Assembly: GCA_018223085.1 (NCBI GenBank)
Contig: JAAEZB010000016.1
Coordinates: forward strand, 16,031-51,287
Source of the DNA: Paracoccaceae bacterium
GTDB taxonomy: Bacteria > Pseudomonadota > Alphaproteobacteria > Rhodobacterales > Rhodobacteraceae
Length of the DNA: 35,257 nucleotides
Reading direction: 5' to 3'
Every line of letters starts with the position of its first letter. Within the stretch, counting starts at the first letter, position 1. Both the position numbers and the translations under genes were made by a program. Below are positions 1-8,695 of the stretch, in pieces. The notes under the pieces are model-generated. The model had not been told where the DNA came from. It made no database searches and was given only the letters and a program-made list of their open reading frames with translations.

Positions 1-451
1 TGAGCACCTGCCGCCCTTCAGGTGTCTCGAAGACAAACCCGTCTTCCACCCCGATCCAGCGCCACCGCGTCCGCAGCTCCACCCCCTGCGCTGCAAGCCG
101 CCCAAGCCACGCCCGCAACAAGGGCGACGCCTTCATCGCACGCGGGAAAACCCGCCCCGAGGACCCGGTAAACATCTCCTGCCCAAGCCCCTCGGCCCAG
201 GCGACAATCTCGCTCGGCCCGAACGCTTCAAGCATCGGGAGAAGCCTCGGTTCCGCCTCGTGATAGGCCTTCATAAACGTCTGAAACGGCTCATCTTTTG
301 TCAGGTTAAGACCCGACTTTCCCGCCATCAGGAACTTGCGCGCCACGCTCGGTTTGGCCTCGGCGATCACAACCGACAGCCCCGCCGAAGACAACGCATC
401 CGCCGCCATCAATCCCGCCGGCCCGCCGCCTATGACAAGAGCATGGCTCAT
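1..451 (-). CDS. HI0933-like FAD-dependent oxidoreductase (N-terminal part, cut by window edge)
   Basis: Only the first 150 codons are inside the window; the gene runs off at position 1. The protein opens with a dinucleotide-binding fold (VIGGGPAGLMAADAL, residues about 6-20) followed by an acidic end of the second strand (VVIAEAK). KFLMAGKSGLNLT at about residues 39-51 is typical of the HI0933/YhiN flavoprotein family, whose substrates are mostly unknown. The GxGxxG motif is seen directly; the family is assigned from the overall pattern. Its ATG at 449-451 overlaps the stop of the upstream MscS gene in an ATGA arrangement, so the two are probably translationally coupled. The C-terminal half, which would confirm the subfamily, cannot be seen. 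Confidence 0.82.
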   Translation of the reverse strand, partial: MSHALVIGGGPAGLMAADALSSAGLSVVIAEAKPSVARKFLMAGKSGLNLTKDEPFQTFMKAYHEAEPRLLPMLEAFGPSEIVAWAEGLGQEMFTGSSGRVFPRAMKASPLLRAWLGRLAAQGVELRTRWRWIGVEDGFVFETPEGRQVL

Positions 452-1776
452 GCCTTGGGCGGTCGCTTGTCGTGCAGTTCCACAACGCGATGCGGATAGG
501 GAATCTCGATGCCGTTTTCCTTAAGCGCATTCCAGATCGCAAAGAGAACCTTCGGCGTAAATTTGTTCTTGCCGTCATCAATCCCGTTGACCCAGAACTC
601 CACCGCGAAATCGACCCCGCTATCGCCAAAGGCGCGCAATTCACAGTCGGGGTCCAATTCGCCTTCTTCTCCCCCGGAAAGCACGAAATCAAGCTTGCCC
701 ACGGCCTCTTCGATGATGCCCGGAACAATGTTGATATCCGTGTCATAGCTAACGGAAAAAGGCGCCTCATAGCGATTGGCCGAACCACTATCGGAATAGT
801 TCACAACCCGTGTTGTGATGAAATCCTCGTTCGGCACCACGATCCATTTGCCGTCATAGGTCTCAAGAATCGCCGCGCGCGCGGTCATCTTGACGATGGT
901 CCCTGCCTCGCCTCCGTCAAGCTCGACATAATCGCCAACCGTCGCCTGCCCTTCGAGCAACAGGATGATCCCCGAGATAAAGTTCGACGCGATCTTTTGC
1001 AGGCCAAACCCGAGGCCAACACCAATCGCACCGGTCAACACCGCAAGCGAGGTGAGCGAGATACCCATGATGTTCATCAAGAGAAGGAAAGCGACGCCGA
1101 AAATCGTGATCTCTGCGGCTTTCGCGGTCAATTCCCGCATCGCCGGGCGCATCTCTTCCTGACCTTTGATAAAGGCCGAGGATTGATCGTTTGACCACCG
1201 GCCAAGCCAGAAAATCGCGCCCCCCACAATCACAAAGCGGATCAGGAACAAGAGCGAGAAAGACAGGTTCCCAAGCGGCACAACCGTTGCATCAAGCCAC
1301 GCCATTACATCGTCGAGAAGCCCCACCGCATAGAGCGCGGCAACGGGCAGGAGGACATACCGCCCCAACACGCGCAAGAGCGGGTCCTTGATGATCTCAC
1401 GCACAAGGATGCGCACCGCCAAAAGCATGAACACCCGCTTACCAAATGCGATCACCGCACCCGAACCAAAGAGCGAACGCGTAACGCTCTCCCCAATCCC
1501 CGTAAGCCCATAGGCCAAAAGCGGCAGCAGAAGCGGCACGAACATGAGCACAAACCGCCGTGCCTTGGCGATGACATGATCCTGCTCTGCTGGCGGAGTA
1601 AGGTATTTCTCGATCAGGGGCCGAAGGCGCTTGGTCAGGTAGAGCGCTGCAACATAGGCCACAACAAGAAGCGCAAACTGCGTCCAGGCGGCGGGGCTGA
1701 GAAGCCAGCCCTTGGCCATGTCCCAACCCTGAAGCGCATAGCCCTGCACCGTTTCGAGAAGTTGCGATTGATCCAC
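448..1776 (-). CDS. MscS-family mechanosensitive ion channel
   Basis: This 442-residue inner-membrane protein would form a small-conductance channel that releases solutes on hypo-osmotic shock. Several hydrophobic segments lie in residues 30-240. The pore-lining helix and start of the beta domain follow at about 240-290 (GAIGVGLGFGLQKIASNF, then GDYVEL at 281-286). The segment VVPNEDFITTRVVNYS at about 313-328 is typical of the MscS beta domain. At 442 residues it is longer than E. coli MscS (286) because of extra N-terminal membrane helices. The start is GTG at 1774-1776, with AAGGGG about 8 nt upstream. Downstream it overlaps the flavoprotein gene by 4 bp. Gating properties cannot be inferred. 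Confidence 0.93.
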   Translation of the reverse strand: MDQSQLLETVQGYALQGWDMAKGWLLSPAAWTQFALLVVAYVAALYLTKRLRPLIEKYLTPPAEQDHVIAKARRFVLMFVPLLLPLLAYGLTGIGESVTRSLFGSGAVIAFGKRVFMLLAVRILVREIIKDPLLRVLGRYVLLPVAALYAVGLLDDVMAWLDATVVPLGNLSFSLLFLIRFVIVGGAIFWLGRWSNDQSSAFIKGQEEMRPAMRELTAKAAEITIFGVAFLLLMNIMGISLTSLAVLTGAIGVGLGFGLQKIASNFISGIILLLEGQATVGDYVELDGGEAGTIVKMTARAAILETYDGKWIVVPNEDFITTRVVNYSDSGSANRYEAPFSVSYDTDINIVPGIIEEAVGKLDFVLSGGEEGELDPDCELRAFGDSGVDFAVEFWVNGIDDGKNKFTPKVLFAIWNALKENGIEIPYPHRVVELHDKRPPKA

Positions 1777-1889
1777 CGTAAGAACCCCTTGAGACTACTG
1801 ATACGCACGCCATCCTCTGGCATGGCGCCTATCCCGACTCAAGGAAAACCCTGTGTCAGACCCTGTTTGCCCGCTCTACCGCCATCTAT

Positions 1890-2501
1890 TCAGGCGCAAA
1901 GACCTTTGATCCCGGTGGCAATCTCTGGCTTCGCGGCAAGCGTATCCGCAGCGATCTCGCGGGCGGTTTCGACAAGGGTCTCGCCGTCGACGATCCGGTC
2001 GATAAGGCCGAAGGAAAGCGCCTCGTCCGCCATGATCTTCTGCCCCCCCATAAGGATAAGCTTGGCCCGGCTCGGCCCAATCAGCGCCGCCATGCGCGCC
2101 GGATCCGACGGCTGCGGCAAAAACCCGAGCTTCATCACCGGATAGAAAAACTTTGCCCCCGGCACGGCTAGCCGTAGATCACAGGCCAGCGCCATGCCCA
2201 TCGCCCCGCCCGCAAGCGTGCCATTGAGCGCCGCAATGGTAAGGCCGGGCAGTTTCGCGATATTGCCCGAAAGACGTTCCCAAACCGGCGAAATCGCAAG
2301 ACCCGCGCGCGCCTCCTCAAGATCGGCCCCCGCCGAGAATACCTTGCCCTTCCCGGTCAGGATAAGCACCTTCGCCTCAACCGCCGCCTCGGCAATATCG
2401 GCCAATTCCTCAAGCATCGCCCCGGTGAGCGAATTCGCCTTGTCGGGCCGGTTGATCGTGACGATCCAAAGCCCGTTATCCTCTTTCTGAAGCTCGATCA
2501 T
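1890..2501 (-). CDS. Short crotonase-fold protein (enoyl-CoA hydratase/isomerase family) with unusual active site
   Basis: A 203-residue crotonase-superfamily protein that probably acts on an acyl-CoA thioester. Oxyanion-hole segments are visible as FSAGADLEEA (about 55-64) and GTLAGGAMGMALACDLRLA (94-112). In canonical hydratases one catalytic Glu sits in GGGCELAMMCD and the other in a PEI segment. The corresponding stretches here read GGAMGMALACD and YPVMKLGFLP, so both glutamates appear replaced. The protein is also about 55 residues shorter than the usual 260, ending soon after the helix that normally leads into the C-terminal trimerisation region. Its start overlaps the SDR stop (ATGA), implying an SDR-crotonase operon. 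Hydratase activity is doubtful; another crotonase reaction is possible. Confidence 0.85.
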   Translation of the reverse strand: MIELQKEDNGLWIVTINRPDKANSLTGAMLEELADIAEAAVEAKVLILTGKGKVFSAGADLEEARAGLAISPVWERLSGNIAKLPGLTIAALNGTLAGGAMGMALACDLRLAVPGAKFFYPVMKLGFLPQPSDPARMAALIGPSRAKLILMGGQKIMADEALSFGLIDRIVDGETLVETAREIAADTLAAKPEIATGIKGLCA

Positions 2502-3247
2502 ATCAGCCCAACCGCCTTTCTAATGCTCTCATCCCGTAGTGAAATCTCATCCCCGAGCCAATCATCCCCGCCCGGGCCACACATCCACAAGAGGCACTTC
2601 GCGGGCCACTCCGGTGGAATGTGATCGGACCACTCCAGCTTGCTGATCGGGTTAACCCCGCTCGCCTTGATCTCGCGCTGCATTTCCGTCGCAACGGTGC
2701 CCGGCGAAAGGCCGATGGCGCGAATGCCCTTATCGCGTGCTTCTTTATCAACGCACTGCGTAAGCATGTTCACCGCCGCCTTAGAGGCGCAATAATGACT
2801 CCAGGCTTCGACCGGCCCATGCGCCGCGCCCGACGAAATCGTCAGGATCGTGCCGCCGCCTGCGGCCTCCATCACCGGCATCGCCGCGCGCATCCCGTGG
2901 TAAACGCCTTTGAGGTTGATATCGATGACCTTACCCCACCCTTCCGGGTCCGAGGCATCAAGGTGCGAAATCGGCTCAATCACACCGGCATTGTTAATGA
3001 GAACATCAAGCCCGCCAAAGGTCTGAACGGCTTTCTCAACCGCCGCCGCGACCGACGCATAGTCGGCCACATCGCAAGGCACGGCGATCGCTTTGTCACC
3101 AATCTCGCCCGCGATCCGCTCAATATCGGCCGCACCGCGTGCCACAAGGACAACATTCGCCCCGGCTTCGGCAAAAATATGCGCCGCTGACTCGCCGATC
3201 CCCCGGCTCGCCCCCGTAATGAGCACAGTTTTTCCTTGCATGGTCAT
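2498..3247 (-). CDS. Short-chain dehydrogenase/reductase (classical SDR)
   Basis: A 249-residue classical SDR. TGASRGIG at 11-18 is the cofactor-binding motif, NNAG is at 85-88, and the catalytic Ser (SSG, about 138-139), Tyr152 and Lys156 (YCASK) are all present. The residue after the second strand is Arg (VLVARG, 33-38), which suggests NADP(H), an inference only. The final strand motif LSPGTVATEM is typical. A good ribosome-binding sequence (GAGGGGAGAG) precedes ATG 3245-3247; an in-frame ATG two codons later is an alternative. The gene is translationally coupled to the short crotonase, pointing to a shared role in acyl-CoA or hydroxyacid metabolism, but the substrate cannot be named. It diverges from pmbA. 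Confidence 0.93.
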   Translation of the reverse strand: MTMQGKTVLITGASRGIGESAAHIFAEAGANVVLVARGAADIERIAGEIGDKAIAVPCDVADYASVAAAVEKAVQTFGGLDVLINNAGVIEPISHLDASDPEGWGKVIDINLKGVYHGMRAAMPVMEAAGGGTILTISSGAAHGPVEAWSHYCASKAAVNMLTQCVDKEARDKGIRAIGLSPGTVATEMQREIKASGVNPISKLEWSDHIPPEWPAKCLLWMCGPGGDDWLGDEISLRDESIRKAVGLI

Positions 3248-3388
3248 ACGATCTCTCCCCTCTCGCGCTGTTTCCCCTGTTGGTAAACCGCCCCATCGCC
3301 CGGGTCCAGAGGGGCTTGCGGCGATCCCTGCCCTTGCGTGAACCCCTGTCCCGGTCTACCTCAGAAGAAACCAAAAGCCGGGGGGCTC

Positions 3389-4735
3389 ATGAGCACAGAC
3401 CTACAATCGCTGACCGAGGCACTTCTTGATGCCGCCCGCGCCGCCGGAGCCGAAAGCGCCGACGCCATCGCCTCGCGCGGGACATCCGTGTCCATCGACG
3501 TGCGCGAAGGCAAGCTCGAACAGGCGGAACGCTCCGAAGGGATCGACATCGGTCTACGCGTTCTGATCGGCAAACGGCAGGCGAACGTATCGGCCTCTGA
3601 TACCTCCCCCGCGACGCTGACCATGCTCGCGGAACGCGCTGTGGCCATGGCGAACGAAGCCCCGGAAGACCCCCATATCGGCCTCGCCGATCCGTCCGAG
3701 ATCACCCGCGATACCGACGCACGCGCCCTCGAACTCGCCGATCCCACCCCCGAACCGGACCCCGCCGCCCTGCAACGCGACGCAGAAACCGCTGAAGCCG
3801 CCGCCTTTGCCGTCTCCGGTGTGGCACAGGTCCAATCCGCCAGCGCAAGCTATAGCGCCAGCGAAGTTTTCCTCGCCGCCACCAATGGATTCTCCGGCGG
3901 CTATAACCGCACCAGCCGGAGCATCTCTTGCGTTGCCATCGCCGGGACGGGCGACGGCATGGAGCGTGATTACGAGGGCGAAGGCCGCATTTTTCAGGCC
4001 GACCTGCGCAGCGCCGAAGAAATCGGCCGCATCGCCGGCGAACGGGCCATTGCCCGCCTCGGCGCGGTGCAACCACCCACCGGTGCCTACCCGGTCCTGT
4101 TTGACGAACGTATTTCCTCGACCCTGATCGGTCATCTTCTCGGCGCGGCCAATGGTGCCTCTGTGGCCCGCGGACAATCCTTCCTGCGTGATCGTCTTGG
4201 CGAGCTGGTGCTGCCCAAAGGTCTCGACCTCTACGAAGACCCCCGCCGCCTCCGCGTCTCGGGCTCTCGCATGTTCGACGCCGAGGGCCTTGCCACACGT
4301 GCACGCAAGATCGTCGATGATGGCGTCCTGACCGGCTGGACGCTGGACCTGGGCACGGCCCGTAAGCTTGGCATGGCCTCAACCGCCAACGCCGCGCGCG
4401 GCATTTCCTCGCCGCCCTCGCCCTCGACATGGAACGTGTCCCTGACTCAGGGCGACAAGAGCCGCGAAGACCTCCTGCGCGATATGGGCACGGGGCTTCT
4501 TGTGACCTCGCTGATCGGGTCTACGATCAATCCCAATACCGGAGATTATTCGCGCGGCGCATCCGGTTTCTGGGTCGAAAATGGCGAGATCGCCTACCCG
4601 GTCAATGAATGCACCATCGCAGGCAACCTGCATGACATGCTGCGCAGCCTCACCCCCGCCAACGATGCTCGCACCCACCTGTCGCGCGTGGTGCCATCGC
4701 TCCTCGTCGAAGGGATGACCCTTGCCGGACAGTGA
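3389..4735 (+). CDS. pmbA: TldE/PmbA-type metalloprotease subunit
   Basis: From ATG 3389 the protein has 448 residues, close to E. coli PmbA (450). In-frame reading upstream to 3338 adds 17 residues without family character; the ATG at 3389 follows a G-rich stretch and starts directly at the conserved LTEALLDAARAAGA helix. Family signatures include GTSVSIDVREGKLEQAERSE near the N terminus, SVARGQSFLRDRLGE in the middle, and a C-terminal glycine-rich region (SGFWVENGEIAYPVNECTIAGN). TldD/TldE heterodimers degrade unfolded peptides and mature microcin B17 and CcdA in E. coli; TldE is the subunit without the zinc-binding HExxxH. No tldD lies in this window. The 3' end overlaps the CysQ-like gene by 14 bp. 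Confidence 0.93.
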   Translation: MSTDLQSLTEALLDAARAAGAESADAIASRGTSVSIDVREGKLEQAERSEGIDIGLRVLIGKRQANVSASDTSPATLTMLAERAVAMANEAPEDPHIGLADPSEITRDTDARALELADPTPEPDPAALQRDAETAEAAAFAVSGVAQVQSASASYSASEVFLAATNGFSGGYNRTSRSISCVAIAGTGDGMERDYEGEGRIFQADLRSAEEIGRIAGERAIARLGAVQPPTGAYPVLFDERISSTLIGHLLGAANGASVARGQSFLRDRLGELVLPKGLDLYEDPRRLRVSGSRMFDAEGLATRARKIVDDGVLTGWTLDLGTARKLGMASTANAARGISSPPSPSTWNVSLTQGDKSREDLLRDMGTGLLVTSLIGSTINPNTGDYSRGASGFWVENGEIAYPVNECTIAGNLHDMLRSLTPANDARTHLSRVVPSLLVEGMTLAGQ

Positions 4736-5519
4736 TGACCTCTCCCTCCTGATCGACGCCGCCTACGAGGCCGGCGAGATCGCTCAGAGCTATACCGGCC
4801 CCGATACCCGCGCATGGGACAAACCGGGCGGTGCAGGCCCCGTGACCGAAGCCGACCTCGCCGTGAACGAGATGCTCGCCCGCGACTTGCGCGCCGCACG
4901 CCCCGCCTATGGCTGGCTCAGCGAAGAAAGCGAAGACACCAAAGACCGCCTCGGGCGTGACCGGGTGTTCATCGTCGACCCCCTCGACGGCACCCGAAGC
5001 TTCATGGAGGGCTCAAGCACATGGGCCCACGCGCTCGCCATCGTCGAGAAAGGCGAGGTTGTTGCCGCCGTGGTCTACCTGCCTCTGCTCGACAAGCTCT
5101 ATAGCGCGATGCGGGGCGGCGGCGCGTTCCTCAACGACGAGCGTATCGCGCCCTCGTCGCGCGAGGCGCTGACCGGCGCGACCATCCTTGCCGCGCGTCC
5201 GGCCATGGCGCCCGAACATTGGCGCGCCGTGCCCGACATCAAGCGAAGCCACCGCCCTTCCCTCGCCTACCGCACTGCCCTTGTGGCCGAAGGCCGCTAT
5301 GACGCGATGCTGACCCTCCGGCCTACATGGGAATGGGATATTGCCGCCGGTGATTTGATCCTGCGCGAAGCCGGTGCCACAACCTCGGATCGCTATGGCG
5401 CACCTCTGCGCTTCAACAACGCCGATCCGCGCCAGAAGGGCATGGTCGCAGCGCCAAGCACCCTGCACCAAGGTCTCATTGGTGATCTGGCCCCTAAAGG
5501 CGCCGTGCCCCGCTTCTAG
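4722..5519 (+). CDS. cysQ: Inositol-monophosphatase-family phosphatase, probably 3'(2'),5'-bisphosphate nucleotidase (CysQ)
   Basis: A 265-residue Mg2+-dependent phosphatase of the IMPase/FBPase/BPNase superfamily. The metal-binding motifs are complete: SEES (67-70), DPLDGTRSF (86-94) and WEWDIAAGDLIL (203-214). The DPLDGTRSF wording and GPVTEADLAVNE near residue 40 favour CysQ, which hydrolyses adenosine 3',5'-bisphosphate formed in sulfate assimilation, over inositol monophosphatase; this is an inference. The start is TTG at 4722, inside the end of pmbA, with AAGGGA about 7 nt upstream. No in-frame ATG lies nearby. It ends in a 4-bp convergent overlap with the glutamine amidotransferase gene on the other strand. 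Confidence 0.88.
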   Translation: MPDSDDLSLLIDAAYEAGEIAQSYTGPDTRAWDKPGGAGPVTEADLAVNEMLARDLRAARPAYGWLSEESEDTKDRLGRDRVFIVDPLDGTRSFMEGSSTWAHALAIVEKGEVVAAVVYLPLLDKLYSAMRGGGAFLNDERIAPSSREALTGATILAARPAMAPEHWRAVPDIKRSHRPSLAYRTALVAEGRYDAMLTLRPTWEWDIAAGDLILREAGATTSDRYGAPLRFNNADPRQKGMVAAPSTLHQGLIGDLAPKGAVPRF

Positions 5520-6256
5520 GCCTGACGATACCGCTCAACAAAGTTGCGCAACACAAGCTCCGGCGCATGCACATCCGCCGCCCGGCACATCGCCACAAGC
5601 CGATCCGCATCCTCGGGCGGAAAGTAACCGCGATGCTTGTAAATCTCGATCCGAACCTCGAACCCGCCGCTATCCGCTTCCGGGTGGAACTGGGTCGCAT
5701 AGACGTTCTCACCATAGCGGATCATCTGGTAAGGGCAGGTCGGCGACTCCACGAGGTGCACGCACCCCTCGGGCAAGATCTGCACCGCTTCCTTATGACC
5801 AACAAACGCCTCGAACCGCTCGGGCATCCCTTTCAAGAGCGGATCAACCGCCCCCGCTTCGGTTAGACGGCAATCGGACGTGCCCACTTCTTCGGAATAG
5901 TTCTCTTTGGAAACCACCTTGCCGAGGTGATGGCCCAAAATGCCAATCCCATAGCAACAGCCAAGGAACGGAAAATCGCGCGCCGTGATCTCGGGCATGA
6001 GCCCCATAACCGCGTCCTCGATCTGTTTTTCGACCGGCGTTTTCTTCTCCACCGGATCGCTGACACACCCCGGCCCGCCACCCACGATCACACCGCTATA
6101 ATCCTTAAGGTCGATCTCCTCCGGCAGGGGCGCCTGATCCAGACGGATACGCACAACCTCCTCCGCTCCAAGCCCACTCTTGCGCAGAATCGCGGCGAAT
6201 TCGTCATCCGAGGCTTCGGTTTCGGGGCGCAGTTGCAGAACAAGGAAAGGTTTCAT
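5516..6256 (-). CDS. Class I glutamine amidotransferase-like protein
   Basis: A 246-residue stand-alone class I glutamine amidotransferase domain. The nucleophile elbow is FLGCCYGIGIL (Cys101) and the His-Glu pair lies in ATQFHPEAD (His191, Glu193), so the catalytic triad is intact. IVGGGPGCVSD near residue 57 forms the usual glycine-rich loop. There is no synthase domain, so it is not GuaA itself. Family members are often labelled GMP synthase-like or gamma-glutamyl hydrolase-like, and the acceptor substrate is unknown. The gene is transcribed toward cysQ and diverges from the waaA-like gene. Function beyond glutamine or gamma-glutamyl hydrolysis cannot be stated. Confidence 0.9.
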   Translation of the reverse strand: MKPFLVLQLRPETEASDDEFAAILRKSGLGAEEVVRIRLDQAPLPEEIDLKDYSGVIVGGGPGCVSDPVEKKTPVEKQIEDAVMGLMPEITARDFPFLGCCYGIGILGHHLGKVVSKENYSEEVGTSDCRLTEAGAVDPLLKGMPERFEAFVGHKEAVQILPEGCVHLVESPTCPYQMIRYGENVYATQFHPEADSGGFEVRIEIYKHRGYFPPEDADRLVAMCRAADVHAPELVLRNFVERYRQA

Positions 6257-6411
6257 GGCATATATCCGGGCTCAAAAGGTCGGCCCCGGACCTGCCGCAT
6301 CCCCGGCCGCAGGTCAAGCATAGGGGCTTGCCGGAAATTGACGCATCCCCCGATCTTGCGGCCCCATCGGCAAAGCCCTAGGGTCGCCCCGCATGCCACA
6401 GAGGAGCCAGA

Positions 6412-6453
6412 ATGCGCCTGTCGATCCCCTTCAAATGCTATTCAGACCGCTGA
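6412..6453 (+). CDS. Possible 13-codon leader ORF upstream of the waaA-like gene
   Basis: The peptide would be MRLSIPFKCYSDR. A strong Shine-Dalgarno sequence, GAGGAG at 6401-6406, sits 5 nt before its ATG, and its stop lies 14 nt before the waaA-like ATG. It could couple translation into waaA or be chance. There is no recognisable protein family and its length rules out reliable coding statistics. The rest of 6257-6467 holds the divergent promoter region, in which no clear promoter elements were recognised. Confidence 0.25.
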   Translation: MRLSIPFKCYSDR

Positions 6454-6467
6454 AAGGCTGATCCGAC

Positions 6468-7688
6468 ATGCCCCGTTCCCTTGGCCTTTCTGCCTATCTT
6501 GCTTTTGCCCGCCGCCTGCCCTCGGCCCCCGCGACACCAGCCGCACCGCGCCCAACAGGCGAATTGCTCTGGCTGCATTGCCCTGATGCCGGAACGGCGC
6601 GCACCGTGGCGCATCTCGGCCAGCGCCTCGCCGCCCAGCGCCCCGGCCTGTCCCTCCTGCTCACGACCCCGCCGGACACCGCACAGCCCAACGGCCTGCC
6701 CGAAGCCGTGATCTGGCAGGAATGCCCCTCGGAAAACCCCGACGATGTGCGGGCATTCCTCGACCACTGGCGCCCCGACGCCGGACTCTGGCTCGGCCCT
6801 TACCTACGACCCGCCCTGATCCACGGCAGCGCACGGCGCGCCCTACCGCTGCTCTTTGTCGATACCGGAGAGCTACTTCTGGAAAATCGGCGCTGGCGCC
6901 TCGGTCCCGATCCGATCCGCCCGACATTGGCCCTGTTCCACGCCATTCTCGCCCCCAATGCCGATGCCATGCTCCGCCTGCGCAAGCTCGTCCCGGATAC
7001 CGAGCGCCTGCATGAAAGCGGCCCGCTACTCGAAGAATGCCCGGCCCTGCCGTGTAACGAGACCGACCTCGAAGACATCTCTCAGGCGCTTGGCGGACGC
7101 CCCGCCTGGCTTGCGGCCCGCATTCAACCCTCCGAACTGTCGCCGATTCTCGCCGCGCACCGCGCCATGTTGCGTCTTTCCCACCGCCTCTTGCTCATCG
7201 TCGTGCCCGCCAATAGCGCCGATGCCGACGCGTTCCTCGACGCCTGCCGCGAAAGCGGCTGGCGGGTGGCGAATTGGGATGACGGGGACTTTCCCGATGA
7301 CAAAACCCGCGTAATCCTCTCCGGCGATCCGCATGAGCTTGGCCTCTGGTATCGCGTCGCCCCGGTGACCTTCCTCGGCACCTCTCTGATCCCGAAACAG
7401 GGCGGCCAAAATCCCCTTGAACCCGCCGCGCTCGGCTCGGCCGTGCTCTATGGCCCAAGTATCCGAAGCCACCTTGACGCCTATTCCCGCTTGGCCGAGG
7501 CCGGGGCGGCCCGTATCGTGCGCGACGTGGATAGCCTTGTCAGCGCCCTTGGACAGGTGCTTGCCCCGGATGTCACGGCGCGGATGGCCCATGCGGGCTG
7601 GGAAATCGTATCGGAGGGCGCAGAAGTGTCAGACCAGATCATCGCTCTCTTGCAAGACACGCTCGACATGTCGGAGGCCACCCCATGA
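6468..7688 (+). CDS. WaaA/KdtA-like (Kdo transferase family, GT30) protein with degenerate catalytic motifs
   Basis: A 406-residue protein whose C-terminal half is clearly WaaA-like: [19 protein letters not shown] (289-307) and the donor-site motif [12 protein letters not shown] (312-323). WaaA transfers Kdo from CMP-Kdo to lipid IVA at the inner membrane. The N-terminal half is divergent. The normal HxxSxGE motif, whose Glu is the catalytic base, reads HCPDAGT here (37-43). The usual ETELWPN segment reads LGPYLRP (109-115) and the STHxGE-type motif reads ARIQPSE (217-223). It also lacks the usual N-terminal membrane segment. The gene is coupled by ATGA to lpxK, so a lipopolysaccharide role is likely, but canonical Kdo transfer is doubtful. 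A second, canonical waaA elsewhere in the genome would be expected. Confidence 0.85.
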   Translation: MPRSLGLSAYLAFARRLPSAPATPAAPRPTGELLWLHCPDAGTARTVAHLGQRLAAQRPGLSLLLTTPPDTAQPNGLPEAVIWQECPSENPDDVRAFLDHWRPDAGLWLGPYLRPALIHGSARRALPLLFVDTGELLLENRRWRLGPDPIRPTLALFHAILAPNADAMLRLRKLVPDTERLHESGPLLEECPALPCNETDLEDISQALGGRPAWLAARIQPSELSPILAAHRAMLRLSHRLLLIVVPANSADADAFLDACRESGWRVANWDDGDFPDDKTRVILSGDPHELGLWYRVAPVTFLGTSLIPKQGGQNPLEPAALGSAVLYGPSIRSHLDAYSRLAEAGAARIVRDVDSLVSALGQVLAPDVTARMAHAGWEIVSEGAEVSDQIIALLQDTLDMSEATP

Positions 7689-8695
7689 GGGCACCGATTT
7701 TTTGGTATCATGACGCCGCAAAACCCGGCTGGCGCGCGCGCCTTCTGGCCCCCCTCGGACGGCTCTATGCAAGCCAGACCGCCAAACGTCTTGCCTCCGG
7801 TGCCGCCACGGCACATCGCGCTGGCGTACCTGTGATCTGTATCGGCAACCTCAACGCGGGCGGCACCGGCAAGACCCCCACAACCATCGCCCTCCTGCAA
7901 CGGCTTCAGGCCCGCGGTCTAACACCGCATGTGGTCTCGCGCGGCTATGGCGGATCGCTCGAAGGCCCCGTCCGCGTCAATGAACGCGCCCATAGCGCCG
8001 AAGAGACCGGCGACGAACCTCTTCTCCTTGCGGCCTTTGCCCCCACATGGGTCGCCACCGACCGCGCCGCCGGAGCCCGCGCCGCCGAGGCCGCCGGGGC
8101 CGATCTCATCCTCCTTGATGACGGGTTCCAAAACCCGAGCCTCGCCAAGGACGCCTCGGTCATTGTCGTCGATGCCCGCAAGGGCTTTGGCAACGGGCGC
8201 TGCATCCCCGCTGGCCCCCTGCGTGAACCGGTACCAACCGGCCTTGCCCGCGCCGACCTTGTGGTTTCTATCGGCACACCCGAAGAACAGGCCCGCTTTG
8301 CCGATAACTGGGCGGCGTCTCTCGGCGACCTGCCTCATGTGACTGGTGCGCTGGAACCCCTGCAAATGGGTATGGATTGGAGCGAAACGCCCTATCTCGC
8401 CTTTGCCGGCATCGGCCACCCCGAGAAATTCTTTGCCACGCTGCGCCGCCTTGGCGCGCATCTCGTGCATGGCGAGGCGCTTGAAGATCACCAACCCCTG
8501 ACTCCGGCCCTCATGGCCCGACTTGAGGCCGAAGCCCGCCGCCACGGAGCACAGCTTGTGACAACGGAAAAGGACGCCGTGCGTCTGCCGGCGTCCTTTC
8601 GTGCCAAGGTATTAACCTTGCCTGTACGTCTCGAAATCGCGGACTGGTCGGCTCTGGACGCGCTCCTTGACCGCGTCCTCGCCTCCCGCGCTTAA
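7685..8695 (+). CDS. lpxK: Tetraacyldisaccharide 4'-kinase LpxK
   Basis: A 336-residue LpxK, which phosphorylates the 4' position of the lipid A precursor to give lipid IVA at the cytoplasmic face of the inner membrane. The Walker A region [17 protein letters not shown] is at 54-70. Other family blocks are VVSRGYGG (83-90), GDEP (109-112), DDGFQN (145-150), [10 protein letters not shown] near 240 and [11 protein letters not shown] near 290. Length is in the family range. Its ATG overlaps the waaA-like stop, making a two-gene operon. It converges on the dsbA-like gene with a 4-bp overlap and no terminator hairpin. Confidence 0.96.
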   Translation: MRAPIFWYHDAAKPGWRARLLAPLGRLYASQTAKRLASGAATAHRAGVPVICIGNLNAGGTGKTPTTIALLQRLQARGLTPHVVSRGYGGSLEGPVRVNERAHSAEETGDEPLLLAAFAPTWVATDRAAGARAAEAAGADLILLDDGFQNPSLAKDASVIVVDARKGFGNGRCIPAGPLREPVPTGLARADLVVSIGTPEEQARFADNWAASLGDLPHVTGALEPLQMGMDWSETPYLAFAGIGHPEKFFATLRRLGAHLVHGEALEDHQPLTPALMARLEAEARRHGAQLVTTEKDAVRLPASFRAKVLTLPVRLEIADWSALDALLDRVLASRA

